A DNA stretch of 26,151 nt, from positions 1 to 26,151 of the forward strand of contig JAUCBJ010007150.1 in assembly GCA_032718475.1 (NCBI GenBank), written 5' to 3'. This DNA comes from Nemertoderma westbladi. Its lineage: Eukaryota > Xenacoelomorpha > Nemertodermatida > Nemertodermatidae. The notes under the pieces were generated by a model. The model ran no database searches. It was not told the DNA's origin and was given only the letters and a program-made list of their open reading frames with translations. Below are positions 1 to 9,430 of the stretch, in pieces. A program made the position numbers and the translations under genes. How positions within the stretch are numbered: position 1 is the stretch's first letter; each line of letters starts with the position of its first letter.

Positions 1-2
1 AC

Positions 3-1043
3 ACTTGCTGGCGTTTCGTGGCGCAGTGTACTTATTGTAATATTAAGGGCCATAGGGCATCTGAATGTCAACTTAGAGACGTCCCCTATGAGCACATGTC
101 AGTTAAAATCGTTCGACAATTATTCGACCATTGGGAGGATCTAGCAGACGAGCATGTATCGACGCAGCGACGCCGCTTCCCTATGAGAGCACATTTGGGA
201 TTTTGGGCCGTAAACCCTCTCATAATGTCAAAGGAAGGATATGTATCGGCTATGCCTCAGTACGATGAATTGTTGGAGGTATTGGATATATTGCCGTTGG
301 ACAGTGGATTCAAAGTTGTGCGGGACTATTTCTTACAAGTGCACCCGGACAACAAGAACACTTGGAACTTTCAAACTGTGGTGAACAAGATTACCGCCGG
401 AGAATTCGATAAACTGCGAGTTGAACAGCGGAATCGAGGAGCCTGGCATTCGATAGCTTGGGCATACCGGAGCGCATTTTATCACAAACGCGTAACCTCG
501 TGCATTCTGGACGAGACCGACGTTTTGCGTGAGACTGGCTTCAAGGCCACGCCGTTAGCGGAGAAGACGCGTCACCCACAGGATGATCAGCAATTTCGTA
601 TACTCAAAGCCCAGAAGGCCGGACAAGAGATTAAGAAGATAGTGAATGTCGCCGAGAGGACGACATCGAAGTCGCAAATCCGGATGACTCGGGGCACGGT
701 TTCCCTTGCTAGAGAACCACGTGGAGGGACAGGATACGCTTTGACTGAACCCATTAGGATTCAAACGACGTCAGAGAGCGAGGTGTCAACGGACGGAACA
801 GTCCTACCCTTTCGACTTCCTCCTAGCGTTGTAGAAACTCGATCCGATGTTAAGTCGACAGTTGGAATCGGACGAGGATTTAGAGGATTGAGCGCACGAC
901 GGATGTGCGAAACTCCCGTCGTCCCTTTTCCTAGCGTTTTGGAACCACCGACGACTCGACGCCGAAGTCCGAGCCCAGTTCGACCTCGACCACCCCCCAA
1001 TCGCACTCGAGGACGTGGACGAGCCCGCTCAGCGAAGGAATAG
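3..1043 (+). CDS. Partial ORF with N-terminal CCHC zinc knuckle, unrecognised
   Basis: The frame is open from the first bases of the window to a TAG at 1041-1043, so the 5' end is missing. The first possible start is a GTG at 18, which is not credible in an animal, and no ATG precedes the zinc knuckle. Bases 27-68 encode a retroviral-type knuckle, C-x2-C-x4-H-x4-C. The next 200 or so residues are mixed and globular, rich in W, H and D. The last 80 are basic and proline-rich and end in RGRGRARSAKE, as in nucleic-acid-binding tails. Zinc knuckles followed by basic tails are usual in gag-like proteins of retroelements and in some viral or domesticated proteins, but I recognise no family and see no protease, RT or integrase motif. 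Over 1 kb of open frame in an AT-rich setting argues for a real or recently functional gene. It could be a retroelement gag fragment or a host nucleic-acid-binding protein. Confidence 0.6.
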   Translation, partial: TCWRFVAQCTYCNIKGHRASECQLRDVPYEHMSVKIVRQLFDHWEDLADEHVSTQRRRFPMRAHLGFWAVNPLIMSKEGYVSAMPQYDELLEVLDILPLDSGFKVVRDYFLQVHPDNKNTWNFQTVVNKITAGEFDKLRVEQRNRGAWHSIAWAYRSAFYHKRVTSCILDETDVLRETGFKATPLAEKTRHPQDDQQFRILKAQKAGQEIKKIVNVAERTTSKSQIRMTRGTVSLAREPRGGTGYALTEPIRIQTTSESEVSTDGTVLPFRLPPSVVETRSDVKSTVGIGRGFRGLSARRMCETPVVPFPSVLEPPTTRRRSPSPVRPRPPPNRTRGRGRARSAKE

Positions 1044-1054
1044 GAAGCGAGTGG

Positions 1055-1226
1055 AAGGAAGGCTTGCGAGCCTACCGATTTGGATATTATATTTGGATAT
1101 TATATTTGGATGTTATATTTGGATATTTTATTTGGATATTTTATTTGGATATTTATATTGGACATTATGTTTGAATGTTGGGTTTGGAGGAGCGAGATAT
1201 GAAAAGGAAGGCTTGCGAGCCTACCG
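1055..1226. repeat. Hairpin-bearing 23-bp direct repeat bracketing a TTTGGATATTATA array
   Basis: A 23-base segment containing AGGCTTGCGAGCCT occurs at 1055-1077 and again unchanged at 1204-1226. The core is a 5-bp stem with a TGCG loop. Between the copies, about 1078-1180, is a degenerate 12-13 bp array of TTTGGATATTATA type. The array lies just after the stop codon of the upstream ORF and is probably 3' UTR or subterminal DNA of that element. A 71-codon frame across it encodes only I/Y/L/F low-complexity sequence and is not called. Confidence 0.6.
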
Positions 1227-1840
1227 TTAGCAATTGGTGCTCAGGAGAAGATATCCAGACCAGCAGGACGAACTTTTAAGCTTGTCAGGAGGACCCTTTA
1301 AGACTCATTTGAAAGTTATTAGCGCATTATGTTTATATTATATTTGGACAGATTTAATTTGGTGAAGGTTTATTATGTATATTTACAATATATAAAGATT
1401 TATCGAAAGAGTTTGATTTATTTGTTTGATTTGTTTGATTTATTTGTTCTGATTTGTTTAATTTGCTTATCTTGATAACCGAAAGCCTTTTTTTTGTATT
1501 TTAGGCACTAAAGTTAATTCGTAAATTTGTATTTGTATGTACGATCGATTGTATTTACGCCGTATCTGCAATATTAAGTATGCAATGATTAGATAGTGAT
1601 TATATTTTATATTTTAGGCCCTACCAGTAAATTTAGAAATAGTTTGTAGATATTTTATATTTTGATTGGTGAAAACAGTCTTACTTACTGTTTTCATGGA
1701 GCGGTGATGAATTATTTCACTATAAGGTAGCATTTGTAGTTTAACTTTAACGTAAAAACTTTTGAAAATCCGACGTATTTTGATTAAGTTACAGTAATGT
1801 AATATGCCTATTCATATTTGTACACATAAAACCCTTAGGT
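1227..1840. other. Gene-free AT-rich spacer
   Basis: There is no supported gene. The sequence is T-rich, with simple TTTGATTTGTTTGATT stretches near 1410-1465 and short repeats of TATTTTATATTTTAGG type near 1495-1505 and 1603-1618. Several AATAAA-like and TATAAA-like words occur, but without an anchoring gene none is called. Confidence 0.5.
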
Positions 1841-1917
1841 ACTCTCGTGGCGTAGTGGTCAGATGGTTAAGGCGTTGGTTACATTACGTAGGTTACGAGT
1901 TCGAATCCCAGTCGGGA
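1841..1917 (+). repeat. tRNA-like sequence (SINE head), tRNA-Ser/Leu-like
   Basis: TGGCGTAGTGG at 1848-1858 fits the pol III A box (TRGYNNANNNG) exactly. AGTTCGAATCC at 1898-1908 fits the B box (GGTTCGANNCC) with one mismatch. The internal GATGGTTAAGGCGTTGG resembles the D-arm region of tRNA-Ser/Leu. The T stem does not pair well and the anticodon arm is degenerate, so this is more likely the 5' head of a tRNA-derived SINE or a tRNA pseudogene than a working tRNA gene. I cannot define the SINE body. Confidence 0.5.
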
Positions 1918-1962
1918 AATTTGTATTTTGGGGCCATTTATTTTCGTGTGGTGCTAATTGGT

Positions 1963-2245
1963 AGGCCAATGAGAAGCGTACAGCGTAGCGAATAATGAGC
2001 CAGGCCAATCATAGGGCATAAATTATCTTATTGCTCAAATGTGAGGCAGTGGAAAATTCTGTTAGGATTCCATGTCCCAGATTTAGTGTAAGGGCCGGAC
2101 TGCGTTGAACGATGAGCTGGGCCAATCATAGAGCACGAAGCACTTCATTGCTCAATGGTGAAGCTGTGGAAAATTCTGTTTAGTTTCCATGTGCAATTTC
2201 TAGTATAAAAAGGCCGGTTTGCCTTCGGTTATCACCTTCATTTCC
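1963..2245 (+). promoter_or_regulatory. Duplicated CCAAT block with TATA box, promoter- or LTR-like
   Basis: Two diverged tandem copies of a 110-bp block lie at about 1989-2098 and 2107-2217. Both carry GGCCAATCATAG and TGGAAAATTCTGTT. A third CCAAT is at 1966-1970. Only the second copy has a good TATA box, TATAAAAAGG at 2204-2213; the matching place in the first copy reads GTGTAAGGG. A start site would fall near 2235, at TCACCTTCATTTCC. CCAAT boxes followed by TATA are typical of strong pol II promoters and of retroelement LTRs. A GGTCCGACTTCGGGAC stretch at 2366-2381, near the point where an LTR would end, is reminiscent of sequence just after some LTRs. No coding region follows downstream, so the role is open. 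Confidence 0.4.
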
Positions 2246-3960
2246 TTTGTAAACCACCCTGATATTATTTTAAAATTAGTTTATTCGGTTTCTTGTTGAA
2301 ACTTCGTTTGATAATTCTTTGTAAAACTGTAAATATACTGCAATTTCCTGACATGTTTTCTTTTGGTCCGACTTCGGGACAGCCGAACACCAGGGAGATG
2401 GCAGCCTAAATCGTTAGGCCGTAAGCAACGCAGGGAAGGGATGTCCGCAACACGCTAGCGCCCACATTTGGATTGACCGCGCACCCCCTTTGCCCCCTTC
2501 GAAATACTCCACTTGCTATGCAGCGCCCGCTTCGTGAGAAGGTAAGACTTTGTTCGACGCCCTTGCCCGCCGTAAGACCTATAGATCAGGGTAAGCGTGA
2601 CACCGTACTGGACGCCGCAAATTTAGGATCAAATAATTATATCCAGACACCCCCCCTTTGTCAAGTCCTACGAATCCCTGGGTTAACCTGTACTTCCTAC
2701 AGGTGCGAACTATTGCCATTCGTCAGTACGCGAGTACATATTAGGTACGGACAGCATATGTTCCATAATTTAGTGATTCGTAGCACTGACTGTTTGGTAC
2801 CGGTTCGCTTTGTAGAACGTACATTAGTACCCCCCCCCCCCCCCCCTGTCTGGAGTTAGCTATTTGATCAGGCAAGGAGTATTTCTGCTACCGGCACACT
2901 GCTTGGCCTAGGGAGGTTTATTAATATCCTACCGCGCCTTGCCACGTACTGATAGGTATTGCTGCTAACTACCGCAGCAACAAAGTTCTAGAATTAAATT
3001 AGTATACCAGATCAGCTAACGTACGGTAGCGATTAACCCCTATTCTTATCTTACAACCAGAATCTGGTATTAGTGCCGATCACGGGTGTAGTTACTAACA
3101 CTGTGGTTGCCCATTGGGTTGTGGATAGGAAGGAGAGAGCTTTGACGTCATTCGTGAGTATAAAGTTCTACAAACGCGACTAGTTTATTTTAGTAGCTAG
3201 CGCACGGTATCATTTTAGTCAGAAAATCACTAAAACCTAGTAAAAGGAATTACACGAAATTGTTTTATTTGTAACACACCCACACACACACGCCCTAAAA
3301 CATATTGCCCTTAAAGTTCTACTAGCTATAGCGTACTATACATTACTTTAGTGGAAATTGTCTGTATTTGTAAAATTAGGATCTGATTTAGTTGCGGCAA
3401 AATAAGGAGTATTTCACTTTCGTTATTAAACTGTTGTTTGTCTGGACAACGGTATTGTTACATTTAGGCCTGACCTTTTAGACTGATTTCGTACAGGGGG
3501 ATCAGTTATTGTTACATTTAGGTACGACCCCTTTTCGACTGATTTAGGACTGTCAGTGTTGTTACGCTAGGTCTGTTAACCCACTAGCTCGTATATAAAC
3601 CATATAAATCACACCGCGGCAAGTTACTGTATTTAGGACTGTCAGTGATAGTTAGGATTCGCTGCGCGGGGATTGTTTTCCCGTGAGTTTGGTCTGTTAC
3701 TGTAACTGTACATCTGCCTCACCGGTTAGAGGACAGGTATCCTTCTGTCTAGTACGTAGGCATTCACCCGCTCACGTACATAGAATAGATACAAGGCTCT
3801 GTTCCTCGCCAGTAGTCGTTTGTGTACTATATCTGTTTGTTTAGATATCCTGGACTGGGATTTGTTGTCAGATACTGTACAAGCCCGTATACATTACTAG
3901 AGTCTCATAGTAAGATACATCGTTACTAGGATCTGGTAAGCGGTATACTACTGGACCCTT
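2246..3960. other. Gene-free stretch with weak internal repeats
   Basis: No gene is supported; the 128-codon frame at 2473-2859 ends in proline codons from a poly-C run and resembles nothing. The section is less AT-rich than its surroundings. It holds imperfect repeats of TTGTTACATTTAGG at about 3455 and 3508, GACTGATTT words following each of these, and GGACTGTCAGTG at about 3547 and 3634. GTAAGA/GTAAGC words cluster at 2540-2595. It could be the long leader of a retroelement or simple intergenic DNA. Confidence 0.4.
2830..2846. repeat. Poly-C run, 17 bases
   Basis: An uninterrupted C run, one of six G/C homopolymers of 14 bases or more in this window. Its exact length is uncertain because sequencing slips in such tracts. 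Confidence 0.9.
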
Positions 3961-5220
3961 ACATTAGTAAAACAGCATACCCAGGAGGAGACCGCAGTGT
4001 AAGTTAGTAAAACAGCATACCCAGGAGGAGACCGCAGTGTAAGTTAGTAAAACAGCATACACAGGAGGAGACCGCAGTGTAAGTTAGTAAAACAGCATAC
4101 CCAGGAGGAGACCGCAGTGTAAGTTAGTAAAACAGCATACCCAGGAGGAGACCGCAGTGTAAGTTAGTAAAACAGCATACCCAGGAGGAGACTGCAGTGT
4201 AAGTTAGTAAAACAGCATACCCAGGAGGAGACTGCAGTGTAAGTTAGTAAAACAGCATACCCAGGAGGAGACCGCAGTGTAAGTTAGTAAAACAGCATAC
4301 CCAGGAGGAGACCGCGGCGTAAGTTAGTAAAACAGCATACCCAGGAGGAGACCGCAGTGTAAGTTAGTAAAACAGCATACCCAGGAGGAGACTGCAGTGT
4401 AAGTTAGTAAAACAGCATACCCAGGAGGAGACCGCAGTGTAAGTTAGTAAAACAGCATACCCAGGAGGAGACCGCAGTGTAAGTTAGTAAAACAGCATAC
4501 ACAGGAGGAGACCGCAGTGTAAGTTAGTAAAACAGCATACCCAGGAGGAGACCGCAGTGTAAGTTAGTAAAACAGCATACCCAGGAGGAGACCGCAGTGT
4601 AAGTTAGTAAAACAGCATACCCAGGAGGAGACCGCAGTGTAAGTTAGTAAAACAGCATACCCAGGAGGAGACCGCAGTGTAAGTTAGTAAAACAGCATAC
4701 CCAGGAGGAGACTGCAGTGTAAGTTAGTAAAACAGCATACCCAGGAGGAGACCGCAGTGTAAGTTAGTAAAACAGCATACCCAGGAGGAGACCGCAGTGT
4801 TAGTTAGTAAAACAGCATACCCAGGAGGAGACCGCAGTGTAAGTTAGTAAAACAGCATACCCAGGAGGAGACCGCAGTGTTAGTTAGTAAAACAGCATAC
4901 CCAGGAGGAGACCGCAGTGTAAGTTAGTAAAACAGCATACCCAGGAGGAGACTGCAGTGTAAGTTAGTAAAACAGCATACCCAGGAGGAGACTGCAGTGT
5001 AAGTTAGTAAAACAGCATACCCAGGAGGAGACCGCAGTGTAAGTTAGTAAAACAGCATATCCAGGAGGAGACCGCAGTGTAAGTTAGTAAAACAGCATAC
5101 CCAGGAGGAGACCGCAGTGTAAGTTAGTAAAACAGCATACCCAGGAGGAGACTGCAGTGTAAGTTAGTAAAACAGCATACCCAGGAGGAGACTGCAGTGT
5201 AAGTTAGTAAAACAGCATAC
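3961..5220. repeat. 40-bp satellite array, 31.5 copies
   Basis: The 40-bp unit runs from AAGTTAGTAAAACAGCATAC through CCAGGAGGAGACCGCAGTGT with almost no length change over 1260 bp. Substitutions are few and recur: ACC to ACT in units 6, 7, 11, 19, 25, 26, 30 and 31; CCAGG to ACAGG in units 3 and 14; AAGTTAG to TAGTTAG in units 22 and 24; ACCGCGGCGT in unit 9. Shared variants point to spread by unequal exchange or slippage of short blocks. The unit length is not a multiple of 3 and TAG/TAA stops recur, so it is not coding. Each junction recreates GTAAGT, the consensus 5' splice site core, on the + strand. The array lies upstream of the first NCX exon seen here, so it may sit in an NCX intron. 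Confidence 0.97.
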
Positions 5221-5711
5221 TGCAGAACGCAGAGTAGTTAAGCATAATACGAAGGAATATTCAAGAAGTGAAATTCGAAATCCATCTTGTCCTGTGTCTG
5301 TGGAAGCTGAACTCATCTTTGGGCCTACCAAGGAGTAGTGGAATATTGCAACATTGCATTGCAATATTGCATCCGAAACTCTCCGGAGCTCGTCGGCTCC
5401 AGTCCCAAACTCAAAGGGGCTAGCAAAGTTTTCATTTTTAAGAATGCCTTAAAGGGACTAGCTAGGGTTTATCCCTGCCTTGCATTCTTAAATGGTAGCT
5501 AAACAAGTACCAGCCTCCTCTGGGGATTATAGTTATCGTTGGCGGGGGGGGGGGGGGGGGGGGGGGGATTCATACTTTGCACGTAATTTCTGGCATAACG
5601 GCTGATGAAATCTTTTCATCCAAAATAGTGTTTCATTTGTCTAATATTTATGCTGGTGTTGAGTTAGGGACAACCATAAAAAATGTTTTACATTATTATA
5701 TATTTATATAG
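5221..5711. other. Gene-free stretch with small hairpin and 24-base poly-G
   Basis: A short inverted repeat, TTTAAGAATGC with GCATTCTTAAA, spans about 5437-5493 and could fold into a hairpin. Poly-G occupies 5544-5567. A short open frame at about 5220-5338 ends in a stop with no splice donor and resembles nothing, so it is not called. I looked here for an exon preceding the NCX linker exon and did not find one. Confidence 0.5.
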
Positions 5712-5838
5712 GATTCTTGCCACAGAAAAGGAAGCGCAAAGACATCACACAACAATGTGGCACAGAATAAATGCACTTCGACGATTTACTGGGGCAAATA
5801 ATAAAATACTGCCGGTGGTAAATCCTTCCCCTGAAAAG
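5712..5838 (+). CDS. Na+/Ca2+ exchanger (NCX/SLC8) exon: loop linker before CBD1
   Basis: A 127-base open stretch ends at a clean donor (AAG|GTTTGT, 5839) in phase 0. It encodes RINALRRFTGANNKIL, which resembles the conserved RIQATRLMTGAGNIL block that precedes Calx-beta domain 1 in animal sodium/calcium exchangers. The acceptor is either AG at 5710-5711 or the better-looking CCACAG ending at 5725. The peptide would lie in the large cytosolic loop between membrane segments 5 and 6. The call rests on this motif and on the fact that the next exon, 3.2 kb downstream, starts in phase 0 and continues into a Calx-beta domain. Upstream exons for the membrane half were not found. The exon is too short to stand out by length alone. 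Expression is untested. Confidence 0.75.
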
Positions 5839-7240
5839 GTTTGTAACAATTTCTAATTTTAATTATTTGAATTTAATCGCGTACTGTTTATTCATAAGAT
5901 AGTATGACGTAGACGTCCAGAATTCGTGCAGCATGAACTCTAGGTAAGCCTTTACACACCAGCAAAATTAGTGGACCTGGCCGGTGACTCCAACCATCAT
6001 CAGGGATCAGCTGAATGTGATAGTTGGATCTATAATTCTAGCAAATTCTAAGTTTCTTAAAATTCGACCCCTAGCAGCAGACAGAGGAACTATAGTCACA
6101 TGTCTGTGTGTAGAAGTTACAAACTCTTGATACACATACATATGTACCAAGTTTGGTTTTATTTCATCAATGAAAAACCGACTTAATAGTCGGTTTACAT
6201 TTCCAATAATTACAACGACAACAACCACAGATGGTCCACTAATTGTACCTGCAATTTCATTCAGCTTGACTTGGTGGCTCGCCCCAGATATGGGTAGATT
6301 GAAACCCCCATATAATTATTAAATATACGCCTCAAGCGGGTCAAATGTATAAAAATTGTCTAAAACGTGTAAAAAATGTTTATTAATTATTATAAAATTG
6401 TTTAAAATAAATATCTTGAAAGACAGATAAGGCAGACAGGGAGGGTCATTGCGAGCAACTAAAGGCGTGGTATTTATCACCGACGAGGCGGACTCAGAAT
6501 TGGCAGATGCATCCGGTTAAAGAGATGGTGGGGGGGGGGGGGGGGGGGGGGATGGTAAGATGTGTTGTCGTAAATTTTTTGAACATTGAGATGTCATTCT
6601 GGTGATGAGATGGCGCTTTCGCTGTGAGTTTCCATGTTGTTGTTATGAATTCTGGACCAAGCTGATATTGGTCGAGTAAGAAGTTGGCGTGACGTTCTTG
6701 TCTGTACTTGTCATATTGTTCTAGAATGCTTGAGTTAAATATGCTGGAGAATTTGATTCTGATATCATTATTTAAAGTTCGGAAGTCAGTCAATTTTATT
6801 GCGAGTGTAGAAGAAGCTGAAATATGGAGCTTGAAACCCCCATATGATATATATAAATGTCTCTTATCATTTTATTATTATTATGTATATGTTATATTTA
6901 TGGAAGGAAAACTGAAATTACATACATCGGCCACACCACTATCATGCATCGCCTGTTGGCTCCGCAATGCAAAACCCCCACAGTTCACAATAATCCTTGT
7001 AAATCCCTAACTTATCTGGATTTTCATGATCATTGTCTTTTAGCAGAAATTTCAGGAATGTGAACAGCAGTAAGGAGCAGAACAGGTAAATTAGCAAATA
7101 GCAGAACAATCAGCTGGAATAAACTTATTTACACGAAAATTTTGATTAAGGAAATTTACATACCCTTGCTAGTGTTTTAATTGAGGCACTGCCTTGTCCT
7201 TTTGTATTTGGAGGTCTTCAACAGATCTCCGAATCCAAAG
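5839..7240. other. NCX intron 1, first part; no gene recognised
   Basis: The intron continues to 9088. This part is AT-rich. It contains a 22-base poly-G at 6530-6551. A segment at about 6262-6285 ending in GGTGGCTCGCCCCA has a reverse-complement relative at 19044-19067, probably a dispersed repeat. A 99-codon minus-strand frame at 6494-6793 has a protein-like composition but begins in the poly-G tract and matches nothing I know. An old coding remnant cannot be excluded. Confidence 0.5.
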
Positions 7241-7299
7241 ACCATGTGTAACATAATTCTTATGCGTGACCAACCAGGCCATCCGCTGGGAGAATCTAA

Positions 7300-8405
7300 A
7301 TTAGGATTTGGTCTTTTGACATCAACAAATAGACCTACATTGGTTGCTGCTTGTTCTAGACAGCTGAGTAGACTTTGAGCTCCATTAAGATCATCAGTAA
7401 ATTTCAGGTCCATCCTTTCTCTGGTAGGTTTCATCTATGTCTAGTATGACTGGCTGGTTGAACATAGTCCACCACAATAATGAAGAGGAAAGGAGGCGTT
7501 TCACGTTGAATGACACCCCATAACACTTTATCATATTTTTAATTAAAAATGGCTAATTAGAAAAAATGGTAATATTTATCAAAATTCCATAAGATAACTT
7601 TTAAAGAGCTTCCAAAGCTCGTTCGAATGAGCCATAAACGAAGAAAATTGGTTGAAAAATGACGGAGGAGTAGTAATTTGAAAATGAAAAATGTCATTCC
7701 GAGAAAATGCTCTTCAAAGTTTAAACCGTCCCGCCAAAATTGGCTGTCTGTGTTCTGGTTGGTTAATTATTTTTGGCACGAATAATGCACACCAACGAGT
7801 TAAAATGTTCATTTCTGGGGTTTTCGGGGTTGCTGATTTCATTTCCGATGTCAGTTTTAATTTTTAGTGGAATCTAGTCTATCTGTCTGTCTGTCGGTCT
7901 TCTGTCTTCCTTACAATTTGACGGACAGACCGTCATATGGAAAAACAGTGATAACTCGAGAACTGAAAGAGGTCTCACTAAGCGGTTTTCAGATTTGTAA
8001 TCCTCATTAAATTCTGCTCTAGGTGAGATAAAGAAACAATAATTTGAAAATTTTACCTGAGGGGGGGTATACCCCCCCCTTAAATAGGTCTGAAACTCCA
8101 TCTGCAGTAGAGATAAACTTTGTGAAACCATCATAAAGTGATTTTATTGCATCAATTATCTCATTGGGGATCCCGGAGGATCCAAAGATCTTCATCATGG
8201 TTAGGTAGGAAACATAATGGAAGGCTTTGAAGAAGTCTACAAATATGTTGGCTAGATGTCTAGATGATCAGTCGGCATTTCGTTGTAGAAAATTCTTCAA
8301 AGATATGCCGAAGTGCCAAAATTCCCTCTAGGATACTTCCACCTATATAAAACGCATTTTGGTTGCCAAGTAGAAGACTTTCAACAGGCCTTATACGTTA
8401 TTCTG
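7300..8405 (-). pseudogene. Old RTE-like LINE reverse transcriptase fragment, interrupted
   Basis: Read on the minus strand from 8405 down, decayed frames give NQNAFYIGGSILEGILALR, then FVDFFKAFHYV, GIPNEIIDAIKSLYDG and STADGVSDLF. After an insertion come GVIQRETPPFLFIIVVDYV and SLLSCLEQAATNVGLFV. These are fingers and palm segments of a non-LTR reverse transcriptase in the right order. They match the younger copy at 24485-25613 (GIPDEIIAAIRSVYDG, FLFIIVVDYV, SLEHAASSVGLF). Stops, frame changes and a missing endonuclease and C-terminus show it is dead. The YADD region has become FTDD. It lies antisense in NCX intron 1. Confidence 0.85.
7531..8080. mobile_element. About 550-bp insertion inside the old LINE
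   Basis: The reverse transcriptase reading breaks off after ...SDLF at 8081 and resumes with VLWGV at 7530, exactly where the young copy reads PFEVLWGV without a gap. CACTTTA on the left and TTAAATAG on the right fit duplication of TA or TTA from an original CACTTTAAATAG. The right end carries a perfect palindrome of seven G, TATA and seven C (8061-8078). No clear terminal inverted repeat is seen, so the class (mariner-like TA or Harbinger-like TTA target) is undecided. It holds no gene; a minus-strand frame at 7874-8134 crosses the insertion border and is not a gene. Confidence 0.65.
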
Positions 8406-8544
8406 TTGGACACTTACAAATTATTGAATTGCTAATTATAGTTTAAATACATTAGCTTATAGCTAATAGCTGTACCGTTTGCAGCCAATGAAATCTATTA
8501 AAAATTACGTATTATGTTTTTTTTTTATTTTACTAATTTATTTT

Positions 8545-8660
8545 GTTAAATGTATAACTTTTTTCACTATTCCCGAGGCGTTTTATTTACCGAGTGTCAG
8601 CATGGAATAAAAGGTCGAGAGAATATTTAAAAAAAATGTTCTTGAATGTTCTAAAATGTT
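8545..8660. repeat. Dispersed MITE-like repeat, diverged copy
   Basis: GTATAACTTTTTTCACTATTC, then TTATTTACCGAG, then AATAAA...GAGAGAATA in this order match the element at 13607-13731 inside the Harbinger transposon, in the same orientation, at roughly 70% identity by eye. The ends are less clear here. The flanking sequence is AT-rich. Confidence 0.6.
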
Positions 8661-9088
8661 GTAAAAAAATTTTTAAGTTTTTTTTTACTTTTAGTTGTTT
8701 AATTATTTAGTAAAAGCTCGAGCGATATAGTGTTACAGTTACAAAATAAATTAAACTGTAGCATTTTATATTTTTTATAGTTTATTGCTTCCATAGTTAC
8801 GCGATACATATTAGTGCACTCCTTAACACCTGATGCTGCCTTACTCAATGTTAAAATAATTTAGTGTTCTCGAATATTTATTACGTAACTAGAGAGCCGC
8901 TTAACATAAACCAATATTGGATATTGAGTTACGTTTTGGAGTTCGCCTTGCAGACACTAAAGATGCAATAACTTTTGAGTTTGTGAATCAAATTACTTAC
9001 AATCAATGCACACTTTTGTCCCGATTTTGTCGTATATTCGACCGAAAAAGTATCAATTAAAGAATAAAACAATTGTGTTCCTTACAAG

Positions 9089-9255
9089 CACAAAGAAATG
9101 TTATTGGCATGGAAAGGTAAAGCCGACAGGACAGTGGGAAACACCCGAGCTGTGGTTGAATTCTCTGCTCCGAGATACAGTATCAAAGAAAATCAGGGAA
9201 AGATAATTATAGGAGTGAGACGCTACGGTCGTAAAGACAACAGGGTAATAGTGAG
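9089..9255 (+). CDS. Na+/Ca2+ exchanger (NCX/SLC8) exon: first half of CBD1
   Basis: The acceptor TTCCTTACAAG at 9078-9088 and the donor GTGAG|GTTAGT after 9255 bound 167 bases. The exon starts in phase 0, as the preceding exon requires, and leaves two bases (AG) that complete AGA (Arg) with the first base of the next exon. It encodes VEFSAPRYSIKENQGKIIIG and RRYGRKDNRVIV, the opening strands of a Calx-beta fold (compare the FFEQGTYQCLENCGTVAL pattern of NCX). Together with the next exon this forms calcium-binding domain 1, the high-affinity calcium sensor of the exchanger. The Glu in KENQG sits where a calcium ligand is expected in CBD1. A 66-codon frame overlapping it in another phase is a shadow. 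Confidence 0.85.
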
Positions 9256-9430
9256 GTTAGTTGGATGTCACTAATGTACTGTACATTGTCTCTATAATTT
9301 TTGAATTTATATGGTGTTAACTTATAGCTTGTTACATATGTCAACCTTATTGTTGTGTCTGTGTCTGAATTTGTTGTAACTGTTTTTTGTTTTATAAATT
9401 TTAATCTGAAGTACAAAAGGTTACTCTACA

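Noticed and set aside
1015-1230. Hydrophobic 71-codon frame resembling a membrane protein
   Set aside because: Encoded by the TTTGGATATTATA simple repeat, so hydrophobicity is a by-product of base composition.
1841-1917. Functional tRNA gene
   Set aside because: A and B boxes are good but the T stem and anticodon arm do not pair, so a SINE head or pseudogene fits better.
2473-2859. 128-codon frame ending in polyproline
   Set aside because: No domain, the proline tail comes from a C17 run, and there is no promoter or splice context.
3961-5220. CRISPR-like regular repeats
   Set aside because: Units are head-to-tail without unique spacers in a eukaryotic sequence; this is a satellite.
5220-5338. 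Possible NCX upstream exon ending in VEAELIFGPTKE
   Set aside because: Followed at once by TAG with no GT donor, and the peptide does not resemble the exchanger.
6494-6793. 99-codon minus-strand frame with plausible amino-acid composition
   Set aside because: Runs into a poly-G tract and shows no recognisable motif; mentioned as a possible coding remnant only.
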